Shown: positions 55,601 to 64,000 of the stretch, piece by piece | How the letters are laid out: each line of letters begins with the position of its first letter | Numbering within the stretch: the first letter of the stretch is position 1 | Source: Membranipora membranacea | Lineage: Eukaryota > Bryozoa > Gymnolaemata > Cheilostomatida > Membraniporidae | DNA: 64,000 nt | Assembly: GCA_914767715.1 (NCBI GenBank) | Contig: OU612068.1 | Location: 7,440,001-7,504,000, forward strand | Reading direction: 5' to 3' | Program-made: the position numbers and the translations under genes | Notes under the pieces: generated by a model | Told to the model about the DNA's origin: nothing | The model's database searches: none | What the model saw: the letters and a program-made list of their open reading frames with translations, nothing else

Positions 55601-58545
55601 TTACTTCCATTTCTTTTCATCAGAGTCAGACTTTTGACTAAGTAGCGCTGAAAGAAAACAATTTGTCAACTTATATAGCTCTGTGATTTTGTACCCTGTG
55701 AAAAGCATTAGTGTTCTCATTATGACAAAAACATTTTCAGCCCTGTTCAACTTGTTCTGGTATAGAGGTTTCATTTTACAAACTTTCTGTGTAGTTTGAG
55801 CGCCGGGTTTAAGTCAGTAGATTTATGAAAAGGCTAAACTCCGTGAAACCTGGGTGGCCCAATAAACGTAACTAGCGGCTAAACGATCAAACCCCAGACA
55901 GGAGCATGTTACAAAGGGGATTTCTATTTGATGATTGATTATATTGCAATAAATATGAAATTGCTAATAAATTGGCTAATTTTAATTTTCTGAATTTAAT
56001 AAAATCGCTGTCTTTTGATGATAAGTACAAAGAACATTACCAGGCTAATTTGAATTCCGAGGGGGTTGCCTAGCTGAAAGCTTCAACGGTCTGAAAAAGG
56101 GAGGGATCTGAATGCTTAGCCTGGGTCCAGAGTTCAATCGGGCGGTCATCCCTCAACCTAATATCGGGGAGTTGAGCTTTTTATTTTAGTTTTAGAGCTA
56201 AATACCAGTGTAGTATCTGAACCCTCTAACCACGGAAGTTAACAATTGGAAGCAAACAGATTGACAAACCAAATCAATTTACATTTTTAATCTAATCATG
56301 CCTCATCAGTACCCACCTGGTCTTTTGATGACAAAAACAAAACCGGAGCACTAAAGCTTCAGTCATGAACCATTGACGCAAAAAATGATTATTTGATTTA
56401 TATTAAAAGTTATCAATCAAAATATTTAGTTCATTGATCGTGATGATGCTGCACCTGGCCGTGTGCGCCATCCTTAGTTAGGGGTAATGGATGCAATGCT
56501 TTGTTTTTAGCGTTGATCGGAATCTAGGCATCCTTCATTTCTTAGGCTTTGACTTTGAACTCATTTATTGAGGGTAGTTACCTGATTTTAAGCATTTGAA
56601 AGTTTTCTCCTGTTTGTTGGCACTTATTGATTTATGCCGAAGCCTATCTGGTGGTTTCTGCACTCAATCCTGCCATGCCCTGTAATCTTCTCTTTAAACC
56701 AGGGTAGGTTGAAAATCCAGATGCTAAGACCTTAATGACGCCTAAACAAAGCTGTAGCCATATGGGGGAACGACACCAAATATGCAAATTTTTAAGGTTC
56801 GGTTTCCTTTCGTCTTAAAACGTCACTATGAAGTTTTATGCGGCGGTGGATTTCATATGTTTGTAGTGCTTCATCTACCACCACCACCGACATTCCAGTA
56901 CCTCTATAACTTGACCTGCTACACAAGTGGAATTCTTCATCATCCCGTTACAACAAAAGCAATCAGTATATACCTACTAGGCCTAGATGTGCAACAACCC
57001 CATAATTAGTCATTGTGTCTGGTGAGCCTTTGTTTTTGAAGGAGGAGTAAAACATCTCATTATTCTGACACTGACCTAGCAGATAGATAAACGTATTTAG
57101 CAATGCAGAGAACCTGAGCTCCCATACTTGACATAAGTTTAGTGATACTTGAGCCATCATGAAATCACCCACTTGTACCTGAACTCCGTATTGTGCATTG
57201 CGGTAGTTGTTCTAATTTTATCTCAGCTCTTTTGTTTCAGGTGTGATAATTTGCTGATCTCTAATGTTACGGGCTGACCAAAGATTGATAGCTGAGGTGA
57301 CACGAGTAATTATTTATTACACAATGTGATTGTGAAACTCTGCCGCTCCAGTACTTCGCTGACAGAACATTTGAGAATATGATTTACATTATGTCTCATC
57401 CATGGCTAACTTCACAGATGCATGGTCATAAAAAAAAAGGTGTACATGTCTTTGACAATGTATTTATCAAAATCGTTTTAGTATCATCTACTTGCGCTCT
57501 TATAACAAGAGTTCATTTCTCCACAAAAATTCAGATCTTCCTCATAATCAAACCCAGAACCAACTCTCTACTCTTGTGTGCTGCCGACAGGCTGAGGTGT
57601 CTGTTTAAACCTGAATGATCATAGTTTGACAACACGAATGTTGATAGTTTTTTGGGGTATCAGGGAAATTTCAGTACAAAATGGCAAAAAATGCAATCCC
57701 AACCATGACAAGTTGCTTTTTCTACCTATTGAATTATTGTTTATTTTTTCTACAAATCTGTTTTTGATTACACTGTTTATCGCAATTTTTAGTTATAGAT
57801 CAGAAAAGCTATTGAAGCGTTTTCTACGGATTTGCCTTTAGCTTTTTGTCTAGAGACTTGGGTATTTTATATTTTTCTAAACGTTCCGTTTAAATATATT
57901 ATGACAATCACAGTTCTATATCCTGACACACGTATTTTCATACATTCTATACATAGTAAAAAACTTCCATATACTGATAGTTGTGGAAATTTAGTACCCT
58001 TCACGGGTATTTATGGTGGTTCTGACATATATGATATTATAATGTCGGTTGTACCACAGGCCACAACCTCTTCTGATAAACCATAGATCACTTGATGGAG
58101 AGTGTCAAGTGTAAAAATATACTGAGGTTGTGACAGTTCATTCTTCTCCCTTTGCCATCGGAAAATGTACCCAGAGGGCTTCGAAGTTGAATTAGGACTT
58201 AATAACTAGACAAATCAACTGAGTTTGAAAGGTGATTAGTGACTGTATTAAATATAGACTAAGCCAAAAATAACGACAATAAATATCAATAAAAATGAAA
58301 TAAATAGGCTGATTATGAAAAAATAATTGACATTTATTACTGTGAAAGTAAAGAGTTGAAGCACAGCCGTCACTACCCAACATTGTGCTCTGAGTTATGA
58401 TGAAAAATGCAAATCTACGAACAGTATGAGTGTGGCAATATGATAGGACCGTAGAGCCACTATATTGGCTGACCGCCGAGAGTGAAAATTAGAAAGATTT
58501 ACAGAGAGAAGCACCAGTGGTTGTTCAGAATCCAAAACTAAAATT
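52638..58545. other. 5.9 kb without a recognisable gene
   Basis: CCM2 3' flank (AATAAA at 53010) leads into AT-rich DNA, and the 3' flank of Prickle lies at the far end (AATAAA on its strand at 58333–58338). Several plus-strand frames of 71–84 codons cluster at 57379–58086 in DNA of low complexity. They sit in different frames, show no splice logic and match nothing I know. No RNA gene was seen. Confidence 0.5.
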
Positions 58546-59688
58546 CTATTGTATGGAGCAGTTTTTAGTTTTGTGCTGTTTGGCCCTTTTAGATCGATTA
58601 GAATTCATGGATTTCTTGGGTGCTATTATCATGTTATCCACGTATGAAATCCTCAATCCACCATTTCTAATAATGTCAGCCTGATAGGCGTCATCAAGAT
58701 CGCTTTCATCTCCACTGCTACTACTGCATGTGCTGCAAGAGTCTACAGGATCCTCATCCGGCAGCGAAATTCTACGTTGAGCTAATCGCTGTCTCTGAGA
58801 TCGACTCATGCGTTTTGTCTGTTTGTGTCTTCTATGTTTAGAATCACCATGACTTGAAGACGCTTTGCTAGGGCTTGCTGCTGATGAGAGTTTTTGAGGG
58901 CTAGAAGATGGTGTGTTTCGATGAGGGATTTTTGGTCGCACTACTGCTTCACTTTTATCTGGAGTGTATGTTTTCAATTGTTCATTAGCCCACTTCACAC
59001 ATTTTTGTTTGCTTGGCAGTGGAGGTTGTTTTGTTGTACGATATTTATTGAGATTTCTTAGGTTATGTTCTGAGCCAGCTCTCTGCTTTGGAGAGAGAAG
59101 AGGACGAGAAATGTCTAAGTCACTATGTTCATCACACGTGGTCAGGTCTGGTAATGACCTCTGATAGCTCTGGCTGGCTTTCTGTAGAGAACCATAACCC
59201 TCGCTACAATTCTCTTGTCTTGTACTGTCCTGAAGAACCCAAGGGTCTTCAAATGATGGCTTTCTGGCTCTTGAGCCAACGGTACTGTTCTTTAGTGAGC
59301 TTGGTAGACTATCATTTGCAGAGTCAATGAAACTACTGTGGGCTGAAATACCACGGCTGCAATCAACTGAGCAGTATGTGACGCCGTTCTTTGGTAGGAA
59401 TGGATGGCCTAACGATGCACGGTTACATGTTGCACAGCGAAAGCATTCTTCCGTTGCGTGCCAATGTTGACCTCCATGGGTCATTTGTCCTTGATCTACA
59501 CCGATTTGACCTCCACATGTGACACAGAATTCTGCGAAGCGCCTCTCGAAACAGTCACAGCAGTATGGCATATCTTCCTTCATTACGTAACGCTGGCCGC
59601 CTAGTTGTTTGTCACAGTCGAAGCAGCTGAAATGCTTCATATGCCAGCATCTATCCTCTGCCTCCGTACATTCGTCAGCGAAAATAAT
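58546..59688 (-). CDS. PRICKLE: Prickle, last exon (LIM2–LIM3 to prenylated C-terminus); 5' part missing
   Basis: Core planar cell polarity protein that acts with Vangl and Dishevelled at the membrane. This single 380-codon exon starts inside LIM2 at an acceptor (TTGCAG before 59688) with '[20 protein letters not shown]'. It continues '[19 protein letters not shown]', then LIM3 from '[20 protein letters not shown]' and '[11 protein letters not shown]' to 'GVTYCSVDC'. These match Prickle rather than Testin, which shares the PET–LIM layout. A Ser-rich basic linker follows, with '[11 protein letters not shown]' and an acidic '[11 protein letters not shown]' stretch. The protein ends in CSIQ, a CAAX prenylation motif as in Prickle. 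The PET domain, LIM1 and the start of LIM2 are not found between 59689 and 61062. The upstream exons must lie beyond the gene array at 61–64 kb or the window, or the locus is interrupted. Confidence 0.94.
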   Translation of the reverse strand: MIFADECTEAEDRCWHMKHFSCFDCDKQLGGQRYVMKEDMPYCCDCFERRFAEFCVTCGGQIGVDQGQMTHGGQHWHATEECFRCATCNRASLGHPFLPKNGVTYCSVDCSRGISAHSSFIDSANDSLPSSLKNSTVGSRARKPSFEDPWVLQDSTRQENCSEGYGSLQKASQSYQRSLPDLTTCDEHSDLDISRPLLSPKQRAGSEHNLRNLNKYRTTKQPPLPSKQKCVKWANEQLKTYTPDKSEAVVRPKIPHRNTPSSSPQKLSSAASPSKASSSHGDSKHRRHKQTKRMSRSQRQRLAQRRISLPDEDPVDSCSTCSSSSGDESDLDDAYQADIIRNGGLRISYVDNMIIAPKKSMNSNRSKRAKQHKTKNCSIQ

Positions 59689-61062
59689 CTGCAACAGAGA
59701 AGATAATCCATGAAGACTTATGTCACGATAGACCCTCATAGCATAGGGGAGGAAGGTGCTCAGATCATAAAACAGTTCTCATGAGATCTGATGGATATAT
59801 GCATGTATATGTGACTTTTGACAGGGCTATGCCACCTGAATGTCAGGTTAAATTTACTGCGCCCTGTGACCATTATTCTTATTTCATAGATCTGGAGAGC
59901 TCTCAAAACACCATTACACAATAAATCAACAATGTGTCAACACTCCTTCTGAGATTTAATGTCATCTAAGCTCATACAATGGTGTCACATTCAATCCCCA
60001 AGGATTGTGTTGGATTTATCACATAAGATAAGACACGCTTGAAAGGTGCCCATGAGCCCGCAATCACTGTTGTCTTTGTCATATTCCAAACAGTTGCGGC
60101 AACAATTCGCTGATTAAACGCTTAATTTACGATCAGTGTACATATTTTCGTTGGCAAGCTTGTGAGTTGGATACTGCTATGATCAAGGGAGGCCCTTGGT
60201 AAACAGAAATCCAAGATAAACCTCTGAATAACTCTTTTGTCAACTTCTCACAATAAAAATGATGGAGTATTATAACTTTAGTTACAGCATCAGGCTTTCT
60301 TGTAGTATTTCCTTTTTTCAAATAGCTTCAGTCTACCTCAGCTTCTGGGATCTAAATCAACCCTAGGGATTTTCTTTTCATTGAAGAAAGGCACGGATTG
60401 GACTCTTGTAAAACAAGTAATTGAGTCCACTACTTAATTTGAATTAGCGGAAATCGTCACTAAACCCATTATTCATACACTAGACCAACAGCATCTGCTC
60501 AGAGAGTAAGGATATATCCTTACTCTGTGATCTGCTCTTCCAGAACAAAAAAAAACCAGGTGTGATCGATAAGTTTAAACCTGTCTTGTCATGGTGCAAT
60601 GAAGTTCCTACACAAAAAAGATACCTGTGAGCTGTGACTACGGTGTTTTTCAAGGAAATATAAATCTCTCGACAGTGGTGCATGGGAATAAAAGCACACA
60701 TTGTTCCAAAAAAAACTTGCGTGTTAGATACTATCTCTTGATGATAGAGGAATATCAAATTTTAGATTTATGGGAGATTGGATTGGAGAAATGTGTGAGT
60801 TTATTATCTTTGGGTGATAATCCAGGGTACTTACTCATTTGTATACTGCGTTTTAAGTGGTGTAATGGGTAATGGGTAGATTGGTGTGAAGATCAGGTTG
60901 ACAGAATCACTATACAGAATGGATATTATGGTTATGAGGGTCTTTGGAACGCCCAAGTTACGTGATTTATTACCGTCCTGTTTTCAGGTGGATGATTTCC
61001 AAGTCATGTGAAAATATTACTTTTTCAGCCCATAAAAAATGCAGCCGACCTCAGAGCATATA
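59689..61062. other. Upstream flank/intron of Prickle up to the gene array
   Basis: No Prickle exon (PET or LIM1 signatures) is visible on the minus strand. A palindrome of the CACAGAGTAAGG family lies at 60499–60531. Homology to the downstream array begins near 61063. Nothing else is identifiable. Confidence 0.55.
60499..60531. repeat. CACAGAGTAAGG palindrome family, copy 2
   Basis: GAGTAAGGATAT is followed directly by ATCCTTACTC, with outer TCAGA facing TCTGTGA. The arms share CAGAGTAAGGA with the hairpin at 44929–44967, about 15.5 kb away, so the two belong to one dispersed family. Confidence 0.75.
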
Positions 61063-61610
61063 TTGACCACGAAGACGGCATACCATCACTTGATTGTAGA
61101 CAGTATATGCTAAAGTATGCAATTTACGATACGACTATACCAACCCTGATCTATCACACAGGTTATGAAAACTACGTTCTAATACTGGCACATATGATCA
61201 GTTCCACGTATGACAGACACATATTCAGAGGATTTTATAGAAAAAATCTTTTTAAGTTCGGAGCAGAATGTGATGTAGTTGGAAAAGTAGTTGAGGATTA
61301 TGTGGACCGCATAAACTCTAAAAAAGAGAGATACATATCGGATGTTTCACGCTACCTTGAAAGCGGGAGAAAACTTACTAACAACTTCCATTCAAATCTT
61401 GAGAAGCTAAAAACGTCAGATATTGTAGTAGATGGGAAACTAATGATAGAAAATATAGAAAAGAACGCTAAGCTGTTCAATGAACTATTAAAAGAAGTTG
61501 TATCGCATGATATTTTTTTGGATATGAGTGCATATTCTACTGGTTTACTAGAGCTAGCGAAAATAATAAGAACATTAGGAACAAGCCATGGCACTGCGTA
61601 TGGCGTATGA
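61063..61610 (+). pseudogene. Array copy 1, 5'-truncated
   Basis: Homology to the other copies starts inside the gene at about codon 120 and runs in frame to the TGA at 61608. The open frame reads back to an ATG at 61008, but that upstream part is not homologous to the family, and no A-run promoter motif precedes it. The C-terminal half is intact: 'FRGFYRKNLFKFG', then a Lys/Glu-rich, probably helical stretch with 'GKVVEDYVD', 'GRKLTNNFHS' and 'SDIVVDGKL', ending in 'LGTSHGTAYGV'. This copy marks the left edge of the array. It could still be expressed as a half-length protein from a host promoter. Confidence 0.8.
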
Positions 61611-61637
61611 GGATCCAAACTTATGTCAGCCGTGTTA

Positions 61638-61644
61638 TTTTTTT
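61638..61644 (+). terminator. T7 run after copy 1, fits TTTTTNT
   Basis: TTTTTTT starts 28 bases after the copy 1 stop codon. TTTTTNT is the early transcription termination signal of poxviruses. The function here is inferred by analogy only. Confidence 0.35.
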
Positions 61645-61702
61645 AAGTTACCGCACTCGAAGGCTAGCAGCGTAAGAAGAAATTTCACTAGGTATCTAAA
61701 TA

Positions 61703-61722
61703 TTTAAATTGAAAAAAAAAAA
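61703..61722 (+). promoter_or_regulatory. Early-promoter-like motif, copy 2
   Basis: TTTAAATTGA followed by a long A-run, about 28 bases before the ATG. It resembles the poxvirus early core (AAAAATTGAAAAA) and the AAAATTGA motif of mimiviruses. It is repeated at the same place before copies 3 and 4. No bacterial -35/-10 spacing or ribosome binding site is present. Confidence 0.5.
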
Positions 61723-61738
61723 TCTTATAAATAGTAAA

Positions 61739-62560
61739 ATGGGAGTAGTTAAAGACATACACAAGACACTCATAGTTACTGGCTATGACTCAAGCATTTA
61801 TGTCATATTTTATAATTTAGGTAGCGTATCTCATGTTGTAAACCCTATTGCGAGCGTAAGTCTATATTATGAGAGGTTTCCTTTTATGAGATTTGACAGC
61901 ACTTGTTTTAGATACGATACTGAATACTTTGCTGAGACATATGGACCAGATTCTAAACACAGAGGAGAATACCAATATGTAGATCGTTCTGTATGTGAAT
62001 ATTACCCAGTTGTAATTGATCGCAGAGATGGCGTATCATCATTTTATTGTAGACAGTATATGCTTTATTATAAAATTTATAATACGATTATACCAGCGCT
62101 TATCTATCACAAAGGTTAAGAAAACTACCTTCCAATATTGGCGCGTATGACGAGCGCCGCGCGCCAAAGCTACATATTCAGAGGATTTTATAGAAAAAAT
62201 CTTTTTAAATTCGGAACAGAATGTGATATAGTTGGAAAAGTAGTTGAGGATTATGTGGATTGCATAAACTCTGAAAAAGAGAAGTACATGTCGGATATTT
62301 CACGCTATATTAAAAGAGGGAGAAAACTTACTAACAACTTCCATTCAAGCCTTGAGAAGCTAAAAATGTCAGATATTGTAGTAGATGGGAAACTAGTGCT
62401 AAGAAATATAAAAGAGGGTGCTAGGTTATTTGATGAGCTAACAAGAGAAATCGCAGTGCATGGTTATTCGTATATGGCTGATTATTGTACTGATTTACTA
62501 GAGCTAGTGAAAATAATAAGAATATTAGGAACAAGCCATGGCACTGCGTACGGCGTGTGA
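61739..62560 (+). pseudogene. Array copy 2, full length with one in-frame stop
   Basis: Spans 274 codons including the final stop. The family starts with 'MGVVKDIHKTL' followed by 'GYDSSIYVIFYNLGSVSHVV'. The middle has a Tyr/Cys-rich part ('ETYGPDSK', 'VDRSVCEYYPVV') and the C-terminal half is Lys/Glu-rich and probably helical. The frame is broken once: a TAA at 62117–62119 stands where copy 3 has Tyr and copy 4 has Cys. The frame continues without shift to the TGA at 62558. An internal ATG at 62138 could begin a 140-residue C-terminal product. No signal peptide, membrane segment or known domain is evident. Readthrough, a recent null or a sequencing error are all possible. Confidence 0.8.
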
Positions 62561-62587
62561 GGACCCAAACTTATGTCAGCCGTGTTA

Positions 62588-62594
62588 TTTTTTT
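62588..62594 (+). terminator. T7 run after copy 2, fits TTTTTNT
   Basis: Same position relative to the stop as in copy 1 (28 bases downstream). The conservation follows from duplication and is not independent evidence. Confidence 0.35.
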
Positions 62595-62660
62595 AAGTTA
62601 CCGCACTTGAAGGCTAGCAGCATAAGAAGAAAATTCACTGGGTATCTAAGTTCCGTTATA

Positions 62661-62680
62661 TTTAAATTGAAAAAAAAAAA
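62661..62680 (+). promoter_or_regulatory. Early-promoter-like motif, copy 3
   Basis: TTTAAATTGA plus an A-run, then a short AT-rich spacer to the ATG at 62699. Identical in layout to copies 2 and 4. Confidence 0.5.
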
Positions 62681-62698
62681 TATATTGTAGATATCAAA

Positions 62699-63136
62699 AT
62701 GGGAGCAGCTGAAGACATACGCAAGATACTCACAGCTACTGGCTATGACTCAAGCATTTATGTCATATTTTATAATTTAGGTAGCGTATCTCATGTTGTA
62801 AACCCTATTGCGAACGTAAATCTATATTATGAGAGGTTTCCTTTTATAAGATTTGGCAGTACTTGTTTTAGATACATTACTGAATACTTTGCTGAGACAT
62901 ATGGACCAGATTCTAAACGCAGAGGAGAGTGCCAATATGTAGATCGTTCTGTATGTGAATATTACCCAGTTGTAACTAGTAAATATGGCGTATCGCCATT
63001 TGGTTGTAAGTACATGCTTGATTATAAAATTTATGGCACGGTTATGCCAACTCTGATCTATCACAAAGGTTATGAAAACTACCTTCCAATATTGGTGCGT
63101 ATATTAAGTTACCACGCTCGAAGGCTAGCAGCGTAA
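62699..63136 (+). pseudogene. Array copy 3, C-terminal half deleted
   Basis: The N-terminal part is intact and matches copies 2 and 4 up to 'YENYLPILVR'. There the sequence jumps straight into the 3' flank normally found after the stop, so about 450 bp are missing. The frame then adds a few residues encoded by flank DNA and stops at 63134. The T7 run is lost with the deletion. What remains is a 145-residue N-terminal product with its promoter motif. It may be a non-functional remnant or a short isoform. Confidence 0.85.
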
Positions 63137-63171
63137 GAAGAAATTTCACTAGGTATCTAAGTTCCATTATA

Positions 63172-63189
63172 TTTAAATTGAAAAAAAAA
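63172..63189 (+). promoter_or_regulatory. Early-promoter-like motif, copy 4
   Basis: TTTAAATTGA plus an A-run ahead of the ATG at 63208, as in copies 2 and 3. Confidence 0.5.
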
Positions 63190-63207
63190 TATCTTGTAGA
63201 TATCAAA

Positions 63208-64000
63208 ATGGGAGCAGCTAAAGACATCAAGATACTCACAGTTATTGGTTATGACTCAAGCATTTATGTCATATTTTATAACTTAGGTAGCGTATCTCAT
63301 GTTGTAAACCCTATTGCGAACGTAAATCTATATTACGAGAGGTTTCCTTTTCTAAGTTTTGACAGCGCTTTTAGATATTGCAGGACTAATCACTTTGCTG
63401 AGACATATGGACCAGATTCTAAACGCAGAAGAGAATACCAATATGTAGATCGTTCTGTGTGTGAATATTACCCGGTTGTAGTTGGTCGCGAAGATGGCAT
63501 GTCGTCATTTGGTTGTAGACAGTATATGCTAAAGCATGCAATTTATGATAAGGTTATGCCAACCCTGATCTATCACACAGGTTGTGAAAACTACGCTCTA
63601 ATATTGGCACATATTGTCAGTTCCACGTATGACAGTCACATGTTCAGAGGATTTTATAGAAAAAATCTTTTTAAATTCAGAACAGAATGTGACATAGTTG
63701 GAAAAGTAGTCGAGGATTATGTGGGTTGCATAAACTCTGAAAAAGAGAAATATATCTTGTATATTTCACTCTGCAAAAGCGGGAGAAAACTTACTAACAA
63801 CTTCCATTCAAATCTTGAGAAGCTAAAAATGTCAGATATTGTAGTAGATGGAAAACTAATGCTAGAAAATATAAAAGAGGGTGCTAGGTTATTTGATGAG
63901 CTAACAAGAGAAATCGCAGTGCGTGGTTATTCGTACATGACTGATTTTTGTACTGATTTACTAGAGCTAGTGAAAATAATAAGAATATTAGGAACAAGCC
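63208..64000 (+). CDS. Array copy 4, intact as far as seen, runs off window
   Basis: The only copy without a visible defect. It is open for 264 codons from the ATG at 63208 to the window edge. It aligns over the full family, with several small in-frame differences (near 63357–63395 and 63752–63782), and reaches 'IIRILGTS', eight codons short of the stop position in copies 1 and 2. No intron, signal peptide or membrane span. The family is unknown to me. In-frame indels and retained frame suggest this copy has been under some constraint, but this needs a substitution test. The base composition is AT-rich with TAT, AAA and ATA codons favoured. Confidence 0.82.
   Translation, partial: MGAAKDIKILTVIGYDSSIYVIFYNLGSVSHVVNPIANVNLYYERFPFLSFDSAFRYCRTNHFAETYGPDSKRRREYQYVDRSVCEYYPVVVGREDGMSSFGCRQYMLKHAIYDKVMPTLIYHTGCENYALILAHIVSSTYDSHMFRGFYRKNLFKFRTECDIVGKVVEDYVGCINSEKEKYILYISLCKSGRKLTNNFHSNLEKLKMSDIVVDGKLMLENIKEGARLFDELTREIAVRGYSYMTDFCTDLLELVKIIRILGTS

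Larger units (their letters stand above)
61063..64000 (+). repeat. Tandem array of an intronless gene family (four copies)
   Basis: Direct repeats with a period of about 960 bp (copies 2 to 3) or 509 bp (copies 3 to 4, after an internal deletion). Coding parts, 3' flanks and promoter-like upstream segments are all repeated with high identity, so duplication is recent and covers the whole transcription unit. The flank between genes ('CCGTGTTATTTTTTTAAG' to the A-run) is nearly invariant. The array runs off the window. Confidence 0.95.

Noticed and set aside
57379..58086. Cluster of three plus-strand frames suggesting a broken gene
   Set aside because: The frames differ, the peptides are low-complexity AT-rich translations, and I saw no similarity to the array at 61–64 kb.
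61703..63189. Bacterial promoters (TTGAAA plus TATAAA) before the array copies
   Set aside because: The spacing between the two words is about 11 bases, not 16–18, and no ribosome binding site precedes the ATGs.

Overview
The window is nuclear DNA from an invertebrate animal: AT-rich, with GT–AG introns of about 0.2–3 kb and nine recognisable metazoan genes in 64 kb. The presence of CCM2, Prickle, BLOC1S1, an MSL1-type PEHE protein and PIP4K2 points to an animal. The sequence alone does not fix the phylum. I built exon models by hand from splice sites and checked reading phase across every junction; where this closed perfectly I say so.

Layout. 1–9.4 kb (−): phosphatidylinositol-5-phosphate 4-kinase (PIP4K2); its 3' end lies before the window. 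9.9–13.4 kb (+): MSL1, divergent from PIP4K2 across 515 bp. 14.1–26.5 kb (+): a 13-exon gene of unknown family, rich in Trp/Tyr/Pro/Gly. 27.3–29.1 kb (−): BLOC1S1. 29.1–31.2 kb: spacer with a large inverted repeat and a tandem repeat built around CCATCCGGATGG. 31.2–33.7 kb (+): proteasome subunit alpha 7 (PSMA7); its third intron holds a MITE with a degenerate tRNA-Thr-like unit. 34.2–41.9 kb (−): kinesin-14 KIFC1, convergent with PSMA7. 43.2–46.1 kb (−): a protein with a Tantalus/PRR14-like C-terminal block. 48.7–52.6 kb (+): CCM2. 52.6–58.5 kb: no gene found. 58.5–59.7 kb (−): 3' exon of Prickle with a CAAX end; its 5' exons are not visible.

61.06–64.0 kb (+): a recent tandem array of four copies of an intronless AT-rich gene of unknown family. 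It looks unlike the rest of the window. Each start codon of copies 2–4 is preceded by the same TTTAAATTGA plus A-run, close to the early-promoter consensus of poxviruses and related nucleocytoplasmic large DNA viruses. Copies 1 and 2 are followed by a T7 run that fits the poxvirus TTTTTNT early termination signal. One copy is 5'-truncated, one has an in-frame stop, one has lost its C-terminal half, and the last is open to the window edge. An endogenous large-DNA-virus-derived gene family is the leading hypothesis, not a proven one. This is the most unusual part of the window.

The host genes are housekeeping and cell-biology genes and do not form one pathway. Small non-autonomous DNA elements and palindromes are scattered in introns and spacers.
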